A DNA stretch of 64,000 bases from MFD01275-c22 sp963705885 (GCA_963705885.1 OY970120.1:2108001-2172000), one strand, 5' to 3'. Shown: positions 53,034-62,251, counted from the first letter of the stretch. Translations and numbers: made by a program. The notes: generated from the sequence alone by a model not told the origin.

Positions 53034-53870
53034 TCATCGGGCCTTCGCCCCCAGCCACACCGCGCAGCCGATCAGTGCGCCGAGGCCGACCACCCAGCTC
53101 ACGCCGCCTTCGGTGACCGGGCCCAGCCGGCCCAGCCCGGCGCCGCCGGGAGAGGGCTCTTCCTCGATGTTCTTGAGGAACGCGATGACCGCCTGCTTCT
53201 CCTCCGGCACCAGCGTGTTGTCGCCGAACACCGGCATCGACTGCGGGCCGGTGAGCATGGCCTCGTACATGTGCTTGGGGGTCACGCCCGCCAGCGACGG
53301 GGCGTACTTGCCGCGGGTCAGCGCGCCGCCGGACCCGGCGTAGTTGTGGCACATGGCGCAGTTGGTGCGGTAGATCTCGCCGCCCTCGGCGATGTCGGCG
53401 TCGCTGTAGTCCAGCTGCTCCGCGTCGGGAATGGCCGGGCCGGGGCCCAGCGAGGCGACGTAGGCGGCGAGCGAGGCGATCTCCTCCTCGCTGAACTGCA
53501 CCGACTTCTTCTGCACCTGGGCGCCGAGCTGGGCCGCGGGCATCCGCCCGGTCCCGACCTGGAAGTCGACGGAGGCGGCACCCACCCCCACCAGGCTCGG
53601 CCCCTCGGTCGCGCCCTCGGCGTTGAGGCCGTGGCAGCTCGAGCAGTTCTTCAGGTAGAGCGCGCGGCCCTCGTCGACCGAGCCCGTCGCCGAGCCGGCG
53701 GCCGCTTCGGCCTGGGGCGCGGGGGAAAGGGCGGTGTAGGCGCCGCCGGTGGCGGCCAGGGCCGCCATCAGCAGCAGCGCCGGGGCGAACCGGCTTCGGC
53801 GTCGTCGCGACAGCACCCCGAGGAGAGCGCGTGGGCCGGCGGGTCGAGGTCGTCTCACGTGCTCGCTCAC
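53034..53870 (-). CDS. qcrC: Diheme cytochrome c of the bcc complex
   Basis: 278 residues. A signal anchor (FAPALLLMAALAATGGAY), two c-type heme sites (CSSCHGLN and CAMCHNYAG) and a C-terminal helix (VSWVVGLGALIGCAVWLG). In actinobacteria this diheme subunit replaces a free cytochrome c and feeds the aa3 oxidase directly. GTG start overlaps the ctaE stop (GTGA). Confidence 0.96.
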   Translation of the reverse strand: MSEHVRRPRPAGPRALLGVLSRRRRSRFAPALLLMAALAATGGAYTALSPAPQAEAAAGSATGSVDEGRALYLKNCSSCHGLNAEGATEGPSLVGVGAASVDFQVGTGRMPAAQLGAQVQKKSVQFSEEEIASLAAYVASLGPGPAIPDAEQLDYSDADIAEGGEIYRTNCAMCHNYAGSGGALTRGKYAPSLAGVTPKHMYEAMLTGPQSMPVFGDNTLVPEEKQAVIAFLKNIEEEPSPGGAGLGRLGPVTEGGVSWVVGLGALIGCAVWLGAKAR

Positions 53871-54475
53871 TTGATCAGGTAGATGGTCGCGAAGAGGCCG
53901 ATCCAGACCACGTCGACGAAGTGCCAGTAGTAGGACACCACGATGGCGCTCGTCGCCTGGCCGTGCGTGAAGCGTCTGGAGGTGAAGGTCCGCCCGAGCA
54001 CGAGGAGGAAGGCGAGCAGGCCTCCCGTGACGTGCAGGCCGTGGAAGCCGGTCGTGAGGTAGAAGACCGACCCGTAGGCGTTGGACGCCAGGGTCAGGCC
54101 CTCCTCGGCCACCAGCGACGCGTACTCGTAGACCTGGCCGCCGATGAAGAACGCACCCATGAGGAAGGTGATGACGAACCACAGCCGCAGCTTCACGACG
54201 TCACCCTTCTCGGCCGCGAACACCCCGAGCTGGCAGGTCACCGACGACAGCACCAGCACGGTCGTGTTGATCGTGGAGAAGGGGATGTTGAGCAGCTCGG
54301 GCTGGGTCTCCCACAGCTCGGGGCTGACCGAGCGGATCGTGAAGTACATCGCGAACAGGGCCGCGAAGAACATCAGCTCCGACGCCAGCCACACGATCGT
54401 GCCGACCGAGGTCGTGTCCGGTCGTGCCGCCGGGACGTGAGAGCGGGGAGCGCGTTGCGCTGCTGCTGTCGCCAC
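53867..54475 (-). CDS. ctaE: Cytochrome c oxidase subunit III
   Basis: 202 residues with five helices. Typical motifs are WLASELMFFAALFAMYFTIR, TGFHGLHVTGG and YYWHFVDVVWIGLF. It is the first gene of ctaE-qcrCAB, divergent from ctaG. The enzyme's other subunits are in the ctaC-ctaD-ctaF cluster. Confidence 0.96.
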   Translation of the reverse strand: MATAAAQRAPRSHVPAARPDTTSVGTIVWLASELMFFAALFAMYFTIRSVSPELWETQPELLNIPFSTINTTVLVLSSVTCQLGVFAAEKGDVVKLRLWFVITFLMGAFFIGGQVYEYASLVAEEGLTLASNAYGSVFYLTTGFHGLHVTGGLLAFLLVLGRTFTSRRFTHGQATSAIVVSYYWHFVDVVWIGLFATIYLIK

Positions 54476-54558
54476 GGGCGCATTATTGCCTTCCTTGGCC
54501 GGGTCGGCACCCCCGACCCCCCGATCAAGGACGGCACTTCTGGTCGTACGCTCGATCT

Positions 54559-55473
54559 GTGCCCCGAGCCTGGCTGCCCGCCCACCTCGGAGCGCACGAC
54601 GACCTGCTCCCGCTGACCGCCCTGCGGATGCTCACGGAGTGGGAGCCCGCGGTGCTGCCCCTGGCCGGCGCGGGCGTCGTCGGTGGGCTGTACCTCTACG
54701 GCGTGCACCGCCTGCGGGCGCGCGGCGACGCCTGGTCCCGGTGGCGGACGGTGCTGTTCGTGGGGCTGGGCCTGGGGTCGTTCCTGGTCGCCACGACCTC
54801 GGCCCTGGCGGTCTACGACACCACGCTGCTGTGGGTGCACATGGTCCAGCACATGGTGCTCGCCATGCTCACCCCGGTGTTCCTGGCGCTGGGTGCCCCG
54901 GTGACGCTCGCCCTGCGGGTGCTGCCCCGGCGCGGCAGGGGGGTCCTGCAGGCGGTGCTGCACAGCCGGGTGGCCAAGGTGGCGACCTTCCCCGTCGTCG
55001 CGGGCGCGCTGTTCGTCGCCAACCCGTTCGCCCTCTACCTGACCGGCTGGTACGAGGCCACGCTGCGCAACCCGCTGCTGCACGACCTCAACCACCTGCA
55101 CTTCCTGCTCGTCGGGGCGCTGTGGTTCTGGCCGATCCTGGGGCTGGACCCGATGCCGGTGCGCCTGGCCCACCCGCTGCGCCTGGTGGCCGTGTTCGCC
55201 ACGATGCCCTTCCACGCGTTCCTGGGCGTGGCGATCATGGGCTCGTCGACCCTCCTGGCCGGTGACTACTACGCGTCGCTGGGGCGCACCTGGGGGCCGT
55301 CGCTGGAGCGGGACCAGGAGATCGCCGGGGGCCTGCTGTGGGCGAGCGGAGACCTCGTCGCGCTGGTCGTGCTCGGCGCGCTGTTCGTGCAGTGGGCCCG
55401 GGCCTCCGAGCGCGAGGCCGAGCGGGAGGACCGGAGGCTGGACCGGCTCGAGGCGGCCCGGCGCGCGGGCTGA
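54559..55473 (+). CDS. ctaG: CtaG-type cytochrome c oxidase assembly protein
   Basis: 304 residues with about seven helices (Caa3_CtaG family), linked to CuB delivery to subunit I. Seen: VYDTTLLWVHMVQHMVLAML, NPFALYLTGWYEATLRNPLL, HDLNHLHFLLVGALWFWPILG and LDPMP, with the histidines on helices common to the family. GTG 54559 lies 6 nt after TACGCT, so it is probably leaderless, back to back with ctaE. Confidence 0.9.
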   Translation: MPRAWLPAHLGAHDDLLPLTALRMLTEWEPAVLPLAGAGVVGGLYLYGVHRLRARGDAWSRWRTVLFVGLGLGSFLVATTSALAVYDTTLLWVHMVQHMVLAMLTPVFLALGAPVTLALRVLPRRGRGVLQAVLHSRVAKVATFPVVAGALFVANPFALYLTGWYEATLRNPLLHDLNHLHFLLVGALWFWPILGLDPMPVRLAHPLRLVAVFATMPFHAFLGVAIMGSSTLLAGDYYASLGRTWGPSLERDQEIAGGLLWASGDLVALVVLGALFVQWARASEREAEREDRRLDRLEAARRAG

Positions 55474-55518
55474 GACGTCCGGGGCGCGCGGCCGGCTCCG
55501 GCGGATAGCATGCCCGCC

Positions 55519-55941
55519 GTGAGCGTGCAGCCGAGCGAGCCGACGATGACCGTCCTGCTCTACAGCGACGACGTCGACACCCGCGAGCGGGTGAGGCTCG
55601 CCGTCGGCCGGCGGCCCGCCGCCGACGTGCCGAGGGTCGAGTGGCTCGAGTGCGCGACCGGCCCGGGCGTGATCGCCGCGCTCGACGCCGGCGGGGTGGA
55701 CGTCGTGATCCTCGACGGCGAGGCGACCCCGACGGGCGGCCTGGGCATCGCGCGGCAGGCGAAGGACGAGATCTTCCAGTGCCCGCCGATCCTGGTCCTC
55801 ACCGGGCGGCCGCAGGACAGCTGGCTGGCCGCCTGGTCCCGGGCCGAGGCGGCCGTCCCGCACCCCCTGGACCCGATCGTGCTCGGTCGTGCCGTGGCCG
55901 ACCTCATGCGTCGCCGCCGCGCCGACCTCCCCGTGGCCTAG
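55519..55941 (+). CDS. Stand-alone receiver-domain protein, atypical
   Basis: A 140-residue receiver fold without an output domain. Acidic pair Asp17/Asp18 (LLYSDDVD), phosphoacceptor Asp66 (VVILDGEA) and Thr95 (LVLTGR) are present. The conserved Lys before Pro is His115 (VPHPLDP), so phosphorylation chemistry may be altered. GTG 55519 lies 7 nt after TAGCAT. ATG 55510 would overlap that box. trpD starts 4 bp after its stop. Confidence 0.78.
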   Translation: MSVQPSEPTMTVLLYSDDVDTRERVRLAVGRRPAADVPRVEWLECATGPGVIAALDAGGVDVVILDGEATPTGGLGIARQAKDEIFQCPPILVLTGRPQDSWLAAWSRAEAAVPHPLDPIVLGRAVADLMRRRRADLPVA

Positions 55942-55945
55942 CGGC

Positions 55946-57005
55946 GTGGGCACCGCCGCGTCCACGAGCTGGCCCGCGCTGCTGACGCGGCTCCTGCGGG
56001 GCGAGGACCTGGCGTCCGAGGACACCTCCTGGGCCATGGAGCAGGTGATGCTCGGCGAGGCGACGCCCGCCCAGGTCGCCGGCTTCGTCGTCGCGCTGCG
56101 GTCCAAGGGGGAGTCGCCCGACGAGGTGGCCGGGCTGGTCGCCGCGATGCTCGACCACGCCGAGCGCATCGAGGTGCCCGGCCCCGCGGTCGACACCTGC
56201 GGCACCGGGGGCGACCGCGCGCACACGGTGAACATCTCGACCATGTCGGCGATGGTGGTCGCGGGCGCCGGGGCGCGGGTGGTCAAGCACGGCAACCGGG
56301 CCGCGTCCTCCGCCTGCGGCTCGGCCGACCTGCTGGAGGAGCTCGGCGTCGTCGTCGACCTCGCCCCCGAGCGCGTCGTCGAGTGCGTCGAGCGCGCCGG
56401 CATCGCGTTCTGCTTCGCGCCGCGGTTCCACCCGGCGCTGCGGCACGCGGCCGCCGCCCGCCGCGAGCTCGGGGTGGCGACGGTCTTCAACTTCCTCGGT
56501 CCGTTGGCCAACCCGGCGCAGCCCGGCGCCCAGGCCGTCGGTGTCGCGGACTCCCGGATGGCCGCCGTGATGGCCGAGGTCCTCGCCGACAGAGGCGTCG
56601 AGCGCCCTGGTGTTCCGCGGCGATGACGGCCTGGACGAGCTCACCCCCTGCGCGACCTCCCAGGTGTGGGTGGTCGGTGGCGGCACGGTGTCGACGGAGC
56701 AGGTCTCGCCCGAGGACGTGGGTCTCGCCCGCGCCGAGCCCGATGCCCTGCGCGGCGCCGACGCGGCGTTCAACGCCGAGGTCACGCGGCGGTTCCTGGC
56801 CGGCGAGGGTGGCCCGGTGCGCGACGCCGTGCTGCTCAACGCCGCGGCGGCCCTCGCGGCGCTCGAGCCCACCGCCGTGCCGGTGGCACAGCGGCTCGCG
56901 GCGGCGATGCAGCCCGCCGCCGTGGCGGTCGACAGCGGGGCGGCGCAGGCGGCGCTGGCCGGCTGGGTCGAGACGAGCCAGGCGCTCGCCGCGGCGGAGG
57001 GCTAG
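55946..57005 (+). pseudogene. trpD: Anthranilate phosphoribosyltransferase, frameshifted
   Basis: Second step of tryptophan synthesis. The first part (55946-~56592) reads VDTCGTGGDRAHTVNIST, VVKHGNRAASSACGSADLLEELG and VFNFLGPLANPAQP, all TrpD motifs. After ADR the frame would end at 56626 in ERPGVPRR. The correct sequel, ALVFRGDDGLDELTPC, is in the +1 frame to a stop at 57005. One extra base at about 56591-56594 explains it; removing it gives ADRASSALVFRGDDG. It is either a real mutation or a sequencing error. Confidence 0.88.
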
Positions 57006-57289
57006 TCGGGGTCCTCGACGCCCAGGGAGAAGGCCGCGTCGAGGTCGTGCCGCGAGTACGTCCGGAAGGCGATGTGCGTCTCGGTCCCCCGCACGCCGGA
57101 GACCTTGCTCAGCCGGTCGGCGATGACGTCGGCCAGGGCCTCGTGCTCGCGGACCCGGACCATGGCGACGAGGTCGGCGCCGCCGGTGACGGAGTAGACC
57201 TCGCTCACGCCGTCGAGCTCGGCGATCGCCTGCGCCACCTCGGGGATGCGGTCGCTCTCGACGTGCACGAGCACGATGGCGGTGATCAC
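57002..57289 (-). CDS. Stand-alone Lrp/AsnC ligand-binding domain
   Basis: 95 residues corresponding only to the RAM (AsnC_trans_reg) domain: ITAIVLVHVESDRIPEVAQAI, VSEVYSVTGGADLVAMVRV and FRTYSRHDLDAAFSLG. No helix-turn-helix. Such domains form oligomers that bind amino acids. It is convergent with trpD, overlapping its end by 4 bp. GTG start with GGGAGG upstream. Confidence 0.88.
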   Translation of the reverse strand: MITAIVLVHVESDRIPEVAQAIAELDGVSEVYSVTGGADLVAMVRVREHEALADVIADRLSKVSGVRGTETHIAFRTYSRHDLDAAFSLGVEDPD

Positions 57290-57340
57290 GCAGGGCCTCC
57301 CGGCGACGACGACGGCTCGGGCCGAGCGTAGCGGTGCCGG

Positions 57341-59164
57341 TCAGCCGGCGATGCGGCTGACGGCGGCGCCCGGCTGGTGGACGGGCCGGATGCCGCGCCG
57401 GTCGCCCAGGCCGCCGCCGAGGGCGCTGCGGGAGTCCTCGGCGGCGTCGGCCCAGACCCGGACCCCGCCCGCGCCGTGGGCCGGGCTGGCCCAGGTGCCG
57501 TCGAGGCCGACCAGGCGGACCCCGGGGCGCTCCAGCCAGCGCAGCACGCACTCGGTCTCCTCCGCGGTCGCGGCGGGCGTCGGGCCGTGGGCCGGCTGGA
57601 CGACCTCGGCCGAGGCCACCAGCGCGGCGGCCACGGGGCGGGGGTCCTCGGCCCGGCCGGCGACCGCCGTGCCCGCCAGCCGGCCGTGGCGCACGACGAC
57701 GACCTCCCAGCAGCCGTCGTCACGAAGCCGGGCGCCGACCATCTCGGCGCAGCGGGTCAGGGCCGAGAGCCGCTGCACGCGGGCGGCCGCCCGGACGAAC
57801 GCGGCGAGCCGGTCGCGGTGGACGGCGGCGTCCTCGAAGCGCTCGACGTCGGCGAGGCGCGCGACCTTGCGCGAGAGCGCCTCGACGATCGCGCGGGCGT
57901 CACCGGTCATGGCCCGGCGCACGTCGTCGGCGTGCCGGGCGTAGGCCTCGACGCTCTCGCGCCCGTCGCACGGGGCGCCGCAACGGCCCATCTCGGCCAG
58001 CGCGCAGGCCGGCGAGGACGAGCGCGGCGAGAGGCGGGCGGTGCACTGGCGCAGCCGGAACGCCTCGTGGACCGCGGCGGTCGCGAGCTCGGCCTGTCGG
58101 GCGGAGGAGAACGGCCCCAGGTAGGTCGCGCCGTCGTCTCGTACGTCCCGGACCCGGGAGAGCCGCGGGAACGCCTCGACGGTGAGCTTGAGCCACGTCG
58201 CGCGCTCGGGGAAGCGGGACCGTCGGTTGTAGCGCGGCTTGTGCGCGGCGATGAGGCGCAGCTCGCGGACCTCGGCCTCCAGCGGCGTCGCGCACACGAT
58301 GGGTGTGACCGAGGTCGCGAGGCCGACCATCTCGGCCATCCGGCCACGGGTCTCGCCGGCGGTGAAGTAGGTGCGCACCCGCGAGCGGAGGTCCTTGGCC
58401 TTGCCGACGTAGAGGACCTCGCCGCGCTCGTCGACGAAGAGGTAGACGCCCGGGAGCCGGGGCAGCCCCTCGGCGAGGTGGCGCTTGGCGCGCTGGGCGG
58501 GGGAGACGCGGGAGGAGAAGGTCGAGAGCTCGTCGAGCGATCGGACCCCCAGGTTGCCCAGCCGCTCGAGCATGCCGTGGAGCACGTCGACGGTCGCCCG
58601 GGCGTCGGAGAGGGCACGGTGGTCAGGTGTCGTCCCGGACCGGAAGAGCCGGGCCAGGCTGGCCAGCTTGCAGTTGGGCGCCTCGTCGCGGGTCACCACC
58701 TGGCGGGCGAGGCGGGCCGTGTCGAGGACCCGGTTGCCCGGCCAGTCGCGCCCGGTCGCGGCGCAGGCGGCCTTGAGGAAGCCGACGTCGAACGGCGCGT
58801 TGTGCGCGACGAGCACCGCGTCGCCGGCGAACTCGAGGAACGCGGTCAGCGCCGCGCCCAGCCGCGGGGCGCCGGCCACCATCGAGTCGCTGATGCCGGT
58901 CAGCACCGAGATGAACGGCGGGATCGGCACGCCGGGGTCGACCAGCGTCTGGAACTCGCCCAGCCGCTCGCCGCCGCGCACCTTGACCGCGCCGATCTCG
59001 GTGATCTCGCAGGTCGCGGGGGCGCCGCCCGTCGTCTCGAGGTCGACGACGACGAACGTGACCTCGTGCAGGGGGGTGCCGAGCTCGTCGAAGGTCGCCT
59101 GCACCGCCGTGACCGAGCCCCCCGCCCCGGCAGCGGGGCTGCTCGGCGCGGGCGGGAGGTGCAT
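57341..59164 (-). CDS. DEDD exonuclease fused to UvrC-like GIY-YIG nuclease
   Basis: 607 residues. N-terminal 3'-5' exonuclease of the PolC/DnaQ-epsilon type (FVVVDLETTGGAPATCEI, Asp41/Glu43; LVAHNAPFDVGFLK; DHRALSDARAT). Then a GIY-YIG domain (PGVYLFVDERGEVLYVGKAKDL) and UvrC-like segments (YNRRSRFPERATWLKL, MGRCGAPCDGR). This fusion is common in actinobacteria and linked to excision repair. ATG 59164 lies 7 nt after TACCGT; upstream GTG 59194 is rejected. Confidence 0.92.
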   Translation of the reverse strand: MHLPPAPSSPAAGAGGSVTAVQATFDELGTPLHEVTFVVVDLETTGGAPATCEITEIGAVKVRGGERLGEFQTLVDPGVPIPPFISVLTGISDSMVAGAPRLGAALTAFLEFAGDAVLVAHNAPFDVGFLKAACAATGRDWPGNRVLDTARLARQVVTRDEAPNCKLASLARLFRSGTTPDHRALSDARATVDVLHGMLERLGNLGVRSLDELSTFSSRVSPAQRAKRHLAEGLPRLPGVYLFVDERGEVLYVGKAKDLRSRVRTYFTAGETRGRMAEMVGLATSVTPIVCATPLEAEVRELRLIAAHKPRYNRRSRFPERATWLKLTVEAFPRLSRVRDVRDDGATYLGPFSSARQAELATAAVHEAFRLRQCTARLSPRSSSPACALAEMGRCGAPCDGRESVEAYARHADDVRRAMTGDARAIVEALSRKVARLADVERFEDAAVHRDRLAAFVRAAARVQRLSALTRCAEMVGARLRDDGCWEVVVVRHGRLAGTAVAGRAEDPRPVAAALVASAEVVQPAHGPTPAATAEETECVLRWLERPGVRLVGLDGTWASPAHGAGGVRVWADAAEDSRSALGGGLGDRRGIRPVHQPGAAVSRIAG

Positions 59165-59225
59165 ACGGGCGACGGTAGGCAGCACCGTGGACACAAGGGT
59201 GGAGGCGCACCGGAGGCGCGTGGGG

Positions 59226-60923
59226 TCAGAGCAGGCCGGTGCCGGTCAGTCCGCGCAGCGCCAGGGCGGCGCCGAGCACGACCACCACCGCGGCGGTGAG
59301 CAACGGCGCGACGCGCAGCACCGGTGCGAGCCGGGAGGTCGGCCGGCCGGCCAGCCGCCGCTCGGCCCGCTCCCGCAGGCGCATGACCACGACCCCGACC
59401 GCGGCGAGGGTCGCGGCCATGCCCACCCCGAAGGCGACGACGAGCACGACGCCGAACCAGGGGTGCCCGAGCGCCAGCGCCCCGAGGAAGACCAGCAGCG
59501 CGGACGGGCTGGGCAGCAGCCCCCCGGCCAGCCCGATCGCCACCAGGCCGCGTCGCGAGGGCGCCGGCACGTCGTCCCCGTGCGCGTCCGGGTGCTCGTG
59601 GTGGTCGTGGTGGGCGCGGCTCGTCGTACGTCGACGTGTGCTCGTGGTCGTCGTCGCGGTCGAGGGTCGCAACCACTCGCGCATGATCACCGGCGGGGGA
59701 GAGGCGCGTTGCCGCAGGTCGCGGGCTCGCGACCGCTCCGGCAACCACTCGCGCATGATCACCGGCGGGGTGGGGGTGGGGGTGGGGGTGGGGGTGGGGG
59801 TGGGGGTGGCGTGGTCGTGGTCGTGGGTGTGCCTGCCGGGGCCGGTGCCGTGGGTGTGGCCGGGCACCGAGCCGCCGCGCCGGGCGGCGCGCAGCAGGGT
59901 CAGTCCGACCGCGACGACGAGCAGGCCGCTCACCAGGCTCAGCCACGGGTAGACCCGGGCCGGCACGAAGGCCGTCCCGGCGCTGACCAGCAGCCCGAGC
60001 GCGAGCACCCCGGCCGTGTGCGTCGCGGTCACCGTGGCGCCCACGGTCGCCGCCGAGCGCAGCGCCCCGTCACGGCGGCCGGAGAGGTAGAAGGCCATGA
60101 CCGTCTTGCCGTGCCCCGGCGCCACCGCGTGGGCGGCCCCGAGCGCGAGCGCGGCCACCAGCGCGACCAGGCCGGCGAGCGGGCCGCCGTCGTAGCGCTG
60201 CAGCAGCCCCTCGAAGGCCACGGTCAGCCGGTCGGCGCCCCGTCCGAGCGCTCCCGCGGGCAGCGACGAGTCCGTGGCCGGCTGGAGGCGCGGCCCCCCC
60301 GGCTGCGCCTCCAGCCGGGCGGAGCCCACCGTGAGCGGGCTGGTCAGCAGGTCCTGCGGGTAGGTCGTGAGGCGCGTGCTCGCGGACTCCTCCGGCACGT
60401 CCGCGCCGGTCAGCGTGGTGCCGTCGCCGCGAGCGGTCATCTCCTGCCAGCCGACCTCCCGGCCCGCGGCGGCGTCGACGAGCCGGACGTCGGTCGGTCC
60501 GGTGAGCCCCGGGACCGGCGCTCGCAGGTCGCACTCGACGCGCAGCACCGGCAGCCCGGCCTGGCCGGGCAGCGACCGCGCGCTCGCCGACGAGACCGAG
60601 AGCGCGGCGGCCCGCCCGGCGACCGTCAGCCGGAGGTCGCCGGCGGCGTCGGCGCAGCTCGACCGCGCCCAGGCGGCGAGCTCGGGCCGCGACGTGCGCC
60701 CGTCGCCCGAGGTGTCGATGGCCGGCGTGCGCTGCGCGGTGGGGATCTCGGCGAGGTCCAGGACGTGGTCGACGGTCACGGCGTCGCTCGCCACGACGAT
60801 GCCGCTGTAGCGGTTCACCGTGAAGTTGCCGAGCGGGTGGGCGCTCGCCGTGACCGGCGCGGCCACGACGAGCGCCCCGGCGCCGACGAGGGTCGCGAGC
60901 CCACGGGCCGCCCAGCGGTTCAC
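59226..60923 (-). CDS. NicO-family nickel/cobalt exporter-like membrane protein with exported N-terminal domain
   Basis: 565 residues. Signal peptide, an extracytoplasmic domain beginning AHPLGNFTVNRYSGIV, then membrane helices with the HAVAPGHGKTVMAFYLSG signature of NicO/RcnA-type metal transporters, a His-rich cytoplasmic loop and three more helices. The loop holds a TP repeat and two copies of PPVIMREWL, translated from two 30-bp dispersed repeats, so the element has entered the gene in frame. GTG start overlaps the TPR gene stop by 4 bp. Metal specificity unknown. Confidence 0.85.
   Translation of the reverse strand: MNRWAARGLATLVGAGALVVAAPVTASAHPLGNFTVNRYSGIVVASDAVTVDHVLDLAEIPTAQRTPAIDTSGDGRTSRPELAAWARSSCADAAGDLRLTVAGRAAALSVSSASARSLPGQAGLPVLRVECDLRAPVPGLTGPTDVRLVDAAAGREVGWQEMTARGDGTTLTGADVPEESASTRLTTYPQDLLTSPLTVGSARLEAQPGGPRLQPATDSSLPAGALGRGADRLTVAFEGLLQRYDGGPLAGLVALVAALALGAAHAVAPGHGKTVMAFYLSGRRDGALRSAATVGATVTATHTAGVLALGLLVSAGTAFVPARVYPWLSLVSGLLVVAVGLTLLRAARRGGSVPGHTHGTGPGRHTHDHDHATPTPTPTPTPTPTPPVIMREWLPERSRARDLRQRASPPPVIMREWLRPSTATTTTSTRRRTTSRAHHDHHEHPDAHGDDVPAPSRRGLVAIGLAGGLLPSPSALLVFLGALALGHPWFGVVLVVAFGVGMAATLAAVGVVVMRLRERAERRLAGRPTSRLAPVLRVAPLLTAAVVVVLGAALALRGLTGTGLL
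59669..59698. repeat. Dispersed element copy A inside the NicO gene
   Basis: Identical over 30 bp to copy B at 59741-59770 (GCAACCACTCGCGCATGATC plus ACCGGCGGGG). Its reverse complement matches the arm of the inverted repeat at 41341 at 23 of 24 positions. Both copies have the same orientation, 72 bp apart. Confidence 0.9.
59741..59770. repeat. Dispersed element copy B inside the NicO gene
   Basis: Direct repeat of copy A; it runs straight into the GTGGGG hexamer tract. It encodes PPVIMREWL on the minus strand, as copy A does. Confidence 0.9.
59767..59808. repeat. (TGGGGG)n hexanucleotide tract
   Basis: Six perfect TGGGGG units (59771-59806) with partial ends. On the minus strand it encodes a Thr-Pro repeat in the metal-loop region of the NicO protein. 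Slippage would lengthen or shorten the loop without a frameshift. The G-rich plus strand could form G-quadruplex. Confidence 0.9.
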
Positions 60924-62251
60924 CGGGCACCGCCCAGGCCGCCGAGCAGGGCGCGGGCCCGGCTCTCCCGCAGCGGGGCGACGCCGTTGTCCACGGCCAG
61001 CGCGGCGCGCAGGTTCGCGCGCGCCTCGTCCCGCAGCCCCAGGGCGGCGGCGACGGCGCCGTGGTGGAACAGCAGCCGCGCGTCACGGGTGCCCAGCCGG
61101 GTCGCCTGCCGGACGTACCGCAGGGCCTCGCGGTCCTCGCCCGAAGCGTGCAGCGCCCACCCCAGGGCGTCGGCGGTGTGCACCGACTGCCGGGCGTCCC
61201 ACTCGGCCCGCGCGGCGCCCAGCGCGGCGGCAGGCGAGCCGTGGTCGGCCTCGAAGAGCGCGACCTCGAGGTCGACCCCGACGCCGTTCTCCCTCGCGAG
61301 CGCCGCGGACGCGTCGGCGACCGCGTACTGCTGGCGGGCGTCCTCGTCGCGCCCCAGCGACTCGTAGAGCTCCCCGAGCTCGACGACGTACTCCGGGAGC
61401 GGGAGCCGCGCCACGACGGTGGCGTAGTCGCGCAGCGCCGCGTCGACGTCGCCGTCGGCCACGGCGAGGCGCGCCCGTCCGGCGAGGGCGGGGGAGTAGG
61501 TGGGGTCGGCCGACAGGGCCCGGTCGTAGTGGCGCGCGGCGGTCGCCAGGTGACCGGTGGTGCGCGCGATCTCCCCGAGGTGGAAGGACGCGAAGGCGTA
61601 CGCGGGCACGGACCCGGTCGCGGTGTCGCGGGAGAGCCGCATCAGCCGGGTGGCCTCGCCCAGGTCGCCGCGCAGCTCGGCGGCGTAGGAGAGCCGGGCG
61701 AAGGTGGAGGGCCCGGGGTCGAGGTCGTCGGCCCGGGTCGCCGCTCGGCGGGCCTCGTCGTAGCGGCCGAGCTCGGTGAGCGCGTCGGAGCGGATCTCGT
61801 GGGCCTGGGCGCCGAAGGGTCTCGCCGCGACGGCCTCGTCGGCGGCCGCGAGGGCCGCGGAGAAGTCGTGGCGCGCCGCGGCCAGCGAGGCGGTCGCCGT
61901 CAGCAGGGCCGCGTCGCCGGGAGCGCGACGCACCGCCTCGGCGATGGCCCGGTCGGCGCGGGAGTAGTAGGAGGGGTCCGCGGTGACGCGGGCCTGCTCG
62001 ACGTAAGCCAGGGCCAGCGACGACCACGCGCGGTGGTCGCCGGGCACGGCCCTCAGCCGGGCCTGCAGCGACGCCACGTCGCCCGCCACGGCGGGGCGGC
62101 CGGCCACGCCGACGGCGGGCGCGGCCGAGGCGCCGGACGCGTCGACGGGTCCGGGACGGCCGCCGAGCGCGACCGCGGCGACCAGGGTGAGGCCGACGGC
62201 CAGCGCGAGGGCGGTGGCGGTCAGCAGCGCGGGGCGGAGCAGTCGTCCCAC
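60920..62251 (-). CDS. Membrane-anchored TPR protein
   Basis: 443 residues: one N-terminal helix (LLTATALALAVGLTLVAAVALGG), then at least eight TPR units, such as AWSSLALAYVEQARVTADPSYY, ALTELGRYDEARRAATRA, AYAFASFHLGEIARTTGH and ALGLRDEARANLRAAL. GTG 62251 has GAGAGG upstream. It overlaps the NicO gene by 4 bp, so the two are co-translated. Topology puts the TPRs outside if the helix is a signal anchor. Confidence 0.85.
   Translation of the reverse strand: MGRLLRPALLTATALALAVGLTLVAAVALGGRPGPVDASGASAAPAVGVAGRPAVAGDVASLQARLRAVPGDHRAWSSLALAYVEQARVTADPSYYSRADRAIAEAVRRAPGDAALLTATASLAAARHDFSAALAAADEAVAARPFGAQAHEIRSDALTELGRYDEARRAATRADDLDPGPSTFARLSYAAELRGDLGEATRLMRLSRDTATGSVPAYAFASFHLGEIARTTGHLATAARHYDRALSADPTYSPALAGRARLAVADGDVDAALRDYATVVARLPLPEYVVELGELYESLGRDEDARQQYAVADASAALARENGVGVDLEVALFEADHGSPAAALGAARAEWDARQSVHTADALGWALHASGEDREALRYVRQATRLGTRDARLLFHHGAVAAALGLRDEARANLRAALAVDNGVAPLRESRARALLGGLGGAR

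Noticed and set aside
59660..59810. CRISPR-like repeat array
   Set aside because: Only two 30-bp copies with one spacer, plus a simple TGGGGG tract, all inside a coding gene; no cas genes.
58485..61367. 960-codon open frame on the plus strand
   Set aside because: It is antisense to the exonuclease/GIY-YIG, NicO and TPR genes; low-complexity text, no start signal.
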